Part shown: one piece after another, positions 7,524-11,561 of the stretch
Position numbering within the stretch: position 1 is the first letter of the stretch
Layout of the letters: each line of letters opens with the position of its first letter
Source: Acidobacteriota bacterium
Lineage (GTDB): Bacteria > Acidobacteriota > Terriglobia > UBA7540
Reading direction: 5' to 3'
Length of the DNA: 11,561 nucleotides
Assembly (NCBI GenBank): GCA_003165615.1
Contig: PLWR01000142.1
Location: forward strand, 1,551-13,111
The notes under the pieces: generated by a model
The model's database searches: none
Seen by the model: only the letters and a program-made list of their open reading frames with translations
What the model was told of the DNA's origin: nothing
Position numbers and translations under genes: made by a program

Positions 7524-8567
7524 ATGAAATGGTACGCCGGCGAGAACCTGCCCAAGACCCACGCGCGGCCCACTTTTTCGGAGGCGTGGTTTCATACGAA
7601 TTATGGGCTGACGTTTGGCGAGAAATATTGCTCCGATCCGATTTTCCGCAGTCAACAGGATCGGGAGGCAAGGCGGCTGCTCTACGACCGCTTTGGGCCG
7701 GCGGGCATCGGCGAAAAAGACCCCCAGCCGCGCCCGCATCTGGAGGTTTGCGGCCATCGTTTCCTCCCGGGCCTGTTCGGCTGCGAAATTATTTTTCAAG
7801 ATGATCAGGCGCCCAGTTGCCATCATCTTCCTGTCAGTTCCGCCGCGGAACTTGCCGCCATTCCCAAGCCGAATTTGGAAACCAACCGTTGGGCGCAGGA
7901 ATTCCGGCGGCAGGGTGCGATCCTATTGAGTCAATACGGGTCTGTGGATGCGGCCATCAATTTCGGCGGGCCGCTGAACGGTGCGGTGACCATCCTTGGC
8001 AACGAGGGGCTCCTTTACCTCTCAGAATGTCCTGAGATTATGACCCGTTTTCTCAGCATGATCGCTGACGTGTGCGTGGAGGCCCACGATAAGTTGACTG
8101 TCGCATTCGATCCGAAGACAGCGGCGGGCAGGCAGTTGTTCATCGGCAATTGTCCCGTGATGATGATCAGCCCCACCACCTACGCGGAAGTCGTTCTACC
8201 CGCCGACCTGCACTATCGCCAGCAGATTCAGAGTTTCGGATTGCACCATTGCGGGCAGATGGATCGTTACCTTGAAGCCTATCAAAAGCTCAAACCTGTG
8301 GAATTTATCGAGGTGGGGTGGGGCAGCAGCGTGGCGGCGGTCCATCAGGCCTTTCCGGATTCACAACTCGACTTGATGATCAACATTTATGACCTTCAGA
8401 ATATGACGCGCCCCGCCGTGCGTGAGTTGATCGTAAGAATGGTTTGCGAGGCCGGTTCCCTATCATGCCTCCGTGACGTTTGGGTGGCGGACATTGGCCC
8501 GGAAGTTCGGGATGAAATCGTCTTGGACTTTGTCGAAGCGGTGGATTCGGCCGTGGGCCAGGGGTGA
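7524..8567 (+). CDS. URO-D-superfamily protein, corrinoid methyltransferase-like (MtaA/CmuA type)
   Basis: This 347-aa protein has no signal peptide and should be cytoplasmic. It shows the URO-D TIM-barrel pattern: a mid-protein DDQAP stretch (93-97), NFGGPLNGAVTILGNEGLL (146-164), and a helix with ISPTTYAEVVLPADLHYR (215-232), equivalent to the family's SPxxFxxxxLP segment. LHHCGQM (240-246) gives His241-x-Cys243 and Cys315 lies 72 residues on (Cys308 is an alternative). In the MtaA/MtbA/CmuA methyltransferases, zinc that activates a thiol is held by a His-x-Cys and a Cys some 70-80 residues later, so the arrangement fits. The classical HemE N-terminal Arg-rich substrate motif is absent, arguing against uroporphyrinogen decarboxylation. 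No corrinoid-binding protein is visible nearby, so the methyl donor and acceptor are unknown. Similar genes occur in glycan-degradation loci of environmental bacteria, mostly without known function. Confidence 0.78.
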   Translation: MKWYAGENLPKTHARPTFSEAWFHTNYGLTFGEKYCSDPIFRSQQDREARRLLYDRFGPAGIGEKDPQPRPHLEVCGHRFLPGLFGCEIIFQDDQAPSCHHLPVSSAAELAAIPKPNLETNRWAQEFRRQGAILLSQYGSVDAAINFGGPLNGAVTILGNEGLLYLSECPEIMTRFLSMIADVCVEAHDKLTVAFDPKTAAGRQLFIGNCPVMMISPTTYAEVVLPADLHYRQQIQSFGLHHCGQMDRYLEAYQKLKPVEFIEVGWGSSVAAVHQAFPDSQLDLMINIYDLQNMTRPAVRELIVRMVCEAGSLSCLRDVWVADIGPEVRDEIVLDFVEAVDSAVGQG

Positions 8568-8630
8568 CGAGGCAGGGATGAGCGCAGGGGATTAGAAGTT
8601 GTGCGGATTGGTACGGAAAAGTAGCACACC

Positions 8631-8766
8631 TGTCATCCTGAGTGGAGATGTGCCTTTTCGGTCCACCCAGCCCGTACTTTGGGCGAGGGACCTTGTAGTT
8701 TGAAGGAGTTGGTGAGCAGAGTAAACTACGGGGGTTCTTCGCCCAAGAAGCGGGCTCAGAATGACA
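8631..8766. repeat. 136-bp imperfect palindromic repeat of the TGTCATCCTGAG family
   Basis: The element opens with TGTCATCCTGAG (8631-8642) and closes with the near-complement CTCAGAATGACA (8755-8766). Inner paired segments are TTGGGCGA (8679-8686) with TCGCCCAA (8739-8746) and GTAGTTT (8695-8701) with AAACTAC (8723-8729), giving a nested cruciform/hairpin. The ends match the widespread 'GTCATTCTGAGCGAAGCGAAG' intergenic repeat familiar from Acidobacteriota and other environmental genomes; its origin and function are unsettled. It fills most of the 264-bp gap between the URO-D-like gene and the next glycosidase. Nothing else was seen in that gap apart from a ribosome site (AAAGGA 8817-8822). 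Confidence 0.72.
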
Positions 8767-8831
8767 GTGCCGATGGGTTTCTCCGCAGCCTCTAAAGCAC
8801 CGCATTTTGAAACCCGAAAGGAATTCTACCA

Positions 8832-11129
8832 ATGACTACAGACACCAGATTCAAACCATTCGCCATAATTGCAATCCTATGTGTCCTTCTCAGTGTCGCA
8901 TCAGCCAGCTTCGCCCAGATTCCCCTTGGCGGCAACGGGGGACGGCCATTGCCTGCTCCCACCGCGGCGCCGCTGACCCCGGAAATGCTGGGCATGGCGC
9001 GGTCGCAGATCACTCTCATTGACCGCGTGATCCGGCTCTTCAACGGCCGCGGCGGTGTGTCTGTTCGCGATAAAAGTCTGACGGGGCTGCAAGCGCTGAA
9101 GTTTCCGCCCCTCGACCTGCGCGAGTACCGCTTCTTTTTGCAGTTTCGCGAAACCAAAGCCAACGTGCTGATCCAGGATGTGACCCCGGACCTCTACGAC
9201 GCCAAGGTGGAGCACTGGTCGAACCCCCATCCCCTGGCAACAAACATTACTCCCGGGTTGCCCTACGTGATGCTCCTCCAGCAGGCTTATTGGGAGCCCG
9301 GCACGTATTTCCGCACCGGTACTTTCCACAAGTTTTTGGACAATCGGTGGATCTCCTTTGGGGTTTCGACCAAGACCAATGTTTCCGCCGAGAAGGACGA
9401 AGTCTACATTGAAGTGGAAATTGAGAACCGGGAAGCCGAGGCTTTGTCTTTCCTGGCCAGCCCGGACCAGCGCGCGCCGGATTTGACGCTCGCATTCCCC
9501 AATCAGAAACCCAAGCCCGCGAGCCCGGTCACCCGTCCCGACGCCTTCACCCTGTCGAGTGACCAGATCTGCATCACCGTGGTCAGCGACCTCCCCGGGC
9601 AGGAGAAGGACGGATGGCGGTGGGAGATCCCCGGCCATTCCAAGGGCAACGCGCGCTTCGCCATCGTCATGCAGCAAGCCTCGGATGCTGCTCCCAGCGT
9701 GGTTGCTCCTGACCTCGCCCAGCGCATGGAGCGGGCTGATGAGGCATTGCGCAGCCGTCTGCAATGGGCGGGTGAAACGCTGCCGCAAGTCAGCACCGCC
9801 GACCCCGCGTTCGACGACCTCTACCGGCGCAGCATCCTGAGCGTTCTGGAGTGCAGATGGGAACGGGACAACTTCGTGGTCAAGCCCTTCTACGCCGTCG
9901 GCACATGGACGTTTACGATTCCCTGGGACACTTCCTATGCCTCGGAAATGCTCAGCGTGCTTGACCCTGCGGGATTGCGGGAAGCCTTCCTGGCCTACGT
10001 TCACGCCGGCCTCATGACCAACAGTTGGGTGCCCTGGAATGGCAATGGCAATGGCAACACCTATTTTCCCGGCACCAAGCTGACGTACTGGTATGTCCAG
10101 AGCCCCTTTGCGGAAATGCGCACCCTTCAGGATTACCTGAACCAGACGGGGGACAAGGAATTCCTGAATCACTCCGAGGAAGGGGCCACCATTTTTGAAT
10201 GGATGAAGCGGATGGGTCGGGAACTGGTGAAGCAATATGGCCGCCCTGATGGTTTGATGGATTTCGGCACCGGCTCGCAGAGGATGATCGAGATTCGCAC
10301 CGACGGCTATGAACACGTGGTGGCCGCTTCCAACGGTCTGGCGTTTGCCTACTTCCGCCAGATGGCCGAGTGGTGCCGCGAGCGCAATGATCCTGACGCC
10401 GCCCAGTTTGCGGCTTGGGCGAAAATGCTGAACGAGTCTTTGAACCAGAAGCTCTGGGATGAAAAGGATGGATGGTTTGTGAACCTCTATCCCGATGGAA
10501 GCAGGCAATTGGTGCTGAACTACCACCTTTTTGACCTGCTGGATGCCGGAATTCTTTCCCCCCATCAAATCGATGCCATGATCGGCCATCTGAAAGAGGG
10601 AGAATTCCTGGCGCCGCTGGGAATGTACTCGATGTCCAAGGCAGACCGCGCCCATTGGGACCTCGAGGACGTGGATTTTGGCGGGGGCGGGCAGTATACC
10701 GGCGAGCCGCTGCGCATCGTGGAAAGCTTGTACCGGTTGGGATACCCGGAACTGGCCTGGGACATTCTCGCGCGTTGCACCCAATGGACGGAGCATTTCC
10801 CCACCATCCCCCAGGAAGTGTTTGGCGACAATCCGCGCTCGCCGGAAGTGGAAATGCCGTTGGAGCTCGACGCGGGCAGCACCATGGGCGCCATCGTCTT
10901 CGGCGTTTTCGGCCTGCGGCCTCACGTGGACGGCTCGCTGGACGTTTCACCTTCCTATCACCATGAGCTGGGGCAAGCGCGGTTGACGGGTTACAAATTC
11001 CGCGGCCATTCCTATGACGTGGTTCTCGGCCCCTGGGACTATGAGGTTTTTAGGGATGGGAAGCTGGTGGCGCGGCCACCCTATGGGAAGACTGTCGAGT
11101 TTTCTGCAGGCGGGGTGGTGAAGGAGTAA
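8832..11129 (+). CDS. Secreted six-hairpin-type glycoside hydrolase (GH63/MGH1-like)
   Basis: The 765-aa protein starts with a clear signal peptide (TRFKPF, hydrophobic AIIAILCVLLSVA, ASFAQ cut near residue 29). The first ~300 residues look beta-rich (N-terminal sandwich). From about 320 a helical repeat with the marks of an (alpha/alpha)6 barrel follows: TFTIPWDTSYASEML (Asp366), FAEMRTLQDYL, HVVAASNGLAFAYFRQMAEWC, LNQKLWDEKDGWF, ELDAGSTMGAIVFGVFGLRP. The last ~45 residues return to beta (GHSYDVVLGPWDYEVFRDGK). The W-D-T segment resembles the catalytic-Asp region of GH63-type enzymes, but I cannot assign the acid/base pair or the substrate. The ATG is supported by AAAGGA (8817-8822) with a 9-nt spacer. 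Residues near 402-409 carry an NGNGNGN repeat. The neighbours suggest action on a rhamnose-containing or related glycan. GH37, GH78 and GH116 relatives are alternatives. Confidence 0.74.
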   Translation: MTTDTRFKPFAIIAILCVLLSVASASFAQIPLGGNGGRPLPAPTAAPLTPEMLGMARSQITLIDRVIRLFNGRGGVSVRDKSLTGLQALKFPPLDLREYRFFLQFRETKANVLIQDVTPDLYDAKVEHWSNPHPLATNITPGLPYVMLLQQAYWEPGTYFRTGTFHKFLDNRWISFGVSTKTNVSAEKDEVYIEVEIENREAEALSFLASPDQRAPDLTLAFPNQKPKPASPVTRPDAFTLSSDQICITVVSDLPGQEKDGWRWEIPGHSKGNARFAIVMQQASDAAPSVVAPDLAQRMERADEALRSRLQWAGETLPQVSTADPAFDDLYRRSILSVLECRWERDNFVVKPFYAVGTWTFTIPWDTSYASEMLSVLDPAGLREAFLAYVHAGLMTNSWVPWNGNGNGNTYFPGTKLTYWYVQSPFAEMRTLQDYLNQTGDKEFLNHSEEGATIFEWMKRMGRELVKQYGRPDGLMDFGTGSQRMIEIRTDGYEHVVAASNGLAFAYFRQMAEWCRERNDPDAAQFAAWAKMLNESLNQKLWDEKDGWFVNLYPDGSRQLVLNYHLFDLLDAGILSPHQIDAMIGHLKEGEFLAPLGMYSMSKADRAHWDLEDVDFGGGGQYTGEPLRIVESLYRLGYPELAWDILARCTQWTEHFPTIPQEVFGDNPRSPEVEMPLELDAGSTMGAIVFGVFGLRPHVDGSLDVSPSYHHELGQARLTGYKFRGHSYDVVLGPWDYEVFRDGKLVARPPYGKTVEFSAGGVVKE
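10038..10055 (+). repeat. Three-copy AATGGC hexanucleotide repeat inside the glycosidase gene
   Basis: AATGGC occurs three times in tandem, followed by AAC, encoding Asn-Gly-Asn-Gly-Asn-Gly-Asn after Pro-Trp. The DNA repeat is in frame, so slippage would add or remove Asn-Gly pairs without frameshift. Its place in the middle of the helical barrel, probably a loop, is unusual for a rigid fold. Confidence 0.7.
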
Positions 11130-11137
11130 GGAAGGAT

Positions 11138-11266
11138 TTCACCACAGAGGCACAGAGGCCACAGAGCGCAAACCGAGATAGCATTGGGTTAAGAAGCAAG
11201 GAACCGAATCTTTGCCCGCGCACGCCTAAGCGCTTTTCTCCGTGATCTCTGTACCTCTGTGGTGAA
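11138..11266. repeat. 129-bp element with 29-bp inverted arms of the ACCACAGAGGCACAGAG family
   Basis: The left arm (11138-11166, starting TTCACCACAGAGG) and the right arm (11238-11266, ending CCTCTGTGGTGAA) match as inverted repeats with four differences over 29 positions. The 71-bp centre is unrelated to any gene I recognise. ACCACAGAGGCACAGAG-type repeats recur between genes in many environmental bacteria, including Verrucomicrobiota and Planctomycetota as I recall. The element starts 9 bp after the glycosidase stop. It may act as a transcriptional end structure or be a non-autonomous mobile element. Confidence 0.72.
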
Positions 11267-11362
11267 TCTTTTCTTGCCATGGGGCGGTTCATTTTGGTAA
11301 TACCGCGGAAACTTATGAGCGGTGTTGACCCCACGCACGCCGGCAAATTGAGAATCTTACCC

Positions 11363-11392
11363 TTGACAAAATTTTCCGCATGCGCGTAAATC
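11363..11392 (+). promoter_or_regulatory. Possible sigma-70 promoter for the amidohydrolase-like gene
   Basis: A perfect TTGACA at 11363-11368 is followed 18 bp later by a weak TAAATC (11387-11392; 3 of 6 matches to TATAAT). The local AT-rich stretch supports it. A start about 7 bp further on would leave a leader of only about 10 nt and would run into the ribosome site, which weakens the case. Confidence 0.35.
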
Positions 11393-11407
11393 CAAGGCCG
11401 GAGACGT

Positions 11408-11561
11408 ATGATGACGAATGAAAATTTGTTCCACGAAATCCGCGAAGATTTGCGCTCAGTTCCGCTGCTCGATGCCCACACGCACCTGGTGGACGGCAAG
11501 CTGGGGGCGCGGGGATTGCACGACATTCTGCTTTATCACATGGCGGTGAGCGATCTTTATG
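11408..11561 (+). CDS. Amidohydrolase-superfamily enzyme, perhaps uronate-isomerase-like, 3' end cut by window
   Basis: Fifty-one codons are visible from ATG 11408. The peptide begins MMTNENLFHEIREDLRSV and reaches PLLDAHTHLVDGK, where His24-x-His26 is the first metal-binding pair of the amidohydrolase superfamily. The following GLHDILLYHMAVSDLY resembles the DELLxYHY region of glucuronate-isomerase-like members from Planctomycetota, so sugar-acid metabolism is a reasonable guess but not shown. No signal peptide is present, so it should be cytoplasmic. Two adjacent ATGs exist. GGAG at 11400-11403 is 4 nt from the first and 7 nt from the second (11411), so the second is the better start by spacing and the protein may be one residue shorter. 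It is separated from the upstream glycosidase by 278 bp holding a repeat, so it probably has its own promoter. Confidence 0.62.
   Translation, partial: MMTNENLFHEIREDLRSVPLLDAHTHLVDGKLGARGLHDILLYHMAVSDLY

Noticed and set aside
7524..8567. Uroporphyrinogen decarboxylase HemE (haem biosynthesis)
   Set aside because: The N-terminal HemE substrate-binding motif is missing and a His-x-Cys zinc-type motif is present, so the methyltransferase-like branch fits better.
8380..8832. 150-codon - strand frame overlapping the gap before the glycosidase
   Set aside because: Its middle is the reverse translation of the palindromic repeat at 8631-8766, a well-known source of false ORFs, and the rest lies opposite the URO-D-like gene.
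8901..10925. 674-codon open frame on the - strand opposite the glycosidase
   Set aside because: It mirrors a well-supported secreted enzyme on the + strand; its peptide is rich in Arg, His, Gly and Pro with no recognisable domain, typical of the antisense frame of GC-rich genes.
11050..11526. 158-codon - strand frame at the right edge
   Set aside because: It runs across the ACCACAGAGG repeat and opposite the HTH metal-site region of the partial amidohydrolase-like gene; composition is not gene-like.
1..11561. CRISPR array, tRNA/rRNA genes, integrase or insertion-sequence transposase, defence system
   Set aside because: No regularly spaced direct repeats, no cloverleaf or rRNA-like sequence and no transposase, integrase or defence-effector motifs were seen on either strand; the toxin-antitoxin pair is of an ordinary type.

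Overview
The window looks like chromosomal DNA from a free-living, moderately GC-rich (about 60% by eye) Gram-negative-type bacterium that degrades polysaccharides. Secreted glycosidases with Sec-type signal peptides, an expanded GH106 family, a URO-D-like protein and several families of long intergenic palindromes fit Acidobacteriota or Verrucomicrobiota/Planctomycetota best. The sequence alone does not fix the phylum. All convincing genes are on the + strand.

Layout. (1) 1-6781: two tandem, closely related GH106-type alpha-L-rhamnosidase genes. The first lacks about 67 N-terminal codons at the window edge; the second is complete, with a signal peptide. (2) 6782-6913: a 58-bp near-perfect palindrome and a possible operator. 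(3) 6914-7485: a ParD/ParE-type toxin-antitoxin pair with a 4-bp ATGA start/stop overlap. (4) 7524-8567: a cytoplasmic URO-D/corrinoid-methyltransferase-like protein with a His-x-Cys zinc-site motif. (5) 8568-8831: a spacer holding a 136-bp 'TGTCATCCTGAG' palindromic repeat. (6) 8832-11129: a secreted six-hairpin-type glycosidase with an internal Asn-Gly repeat. (7) 11130-11407: a spacer with a third palindromic repeat family ('ACCACAGAGG') and a possible promoter. (8) 11408 to the window end: the start of an amidohydrolase-superfamily enzyme, perhaps uronate-isomerase-like, cut by the window.

How the genes may work together (inference). The GH106 enzymes would remove alpha-L-rhamnose from plant or microbial polysaccharides outside the cytoplasm, the 765-aa glycosidase would attack another linkage of the same or a related glycan, and the amidohydrolase and URO-D-like proteins would act on products in the cytoplasm. 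The toxin-antitoxin pair and the three palindrome families look like insertions into, or hitchhikers on, this carbohydrate locus. No transporter, regulator, RNA gene, CRISPR array or defence system is visible. The most distinctive signals are the patchy identity of the GH106 duplicates, a family-conserved segment changed in only one of them, and the unusual pairing of a methyltransferase-like URO-D protein with glycosidases.
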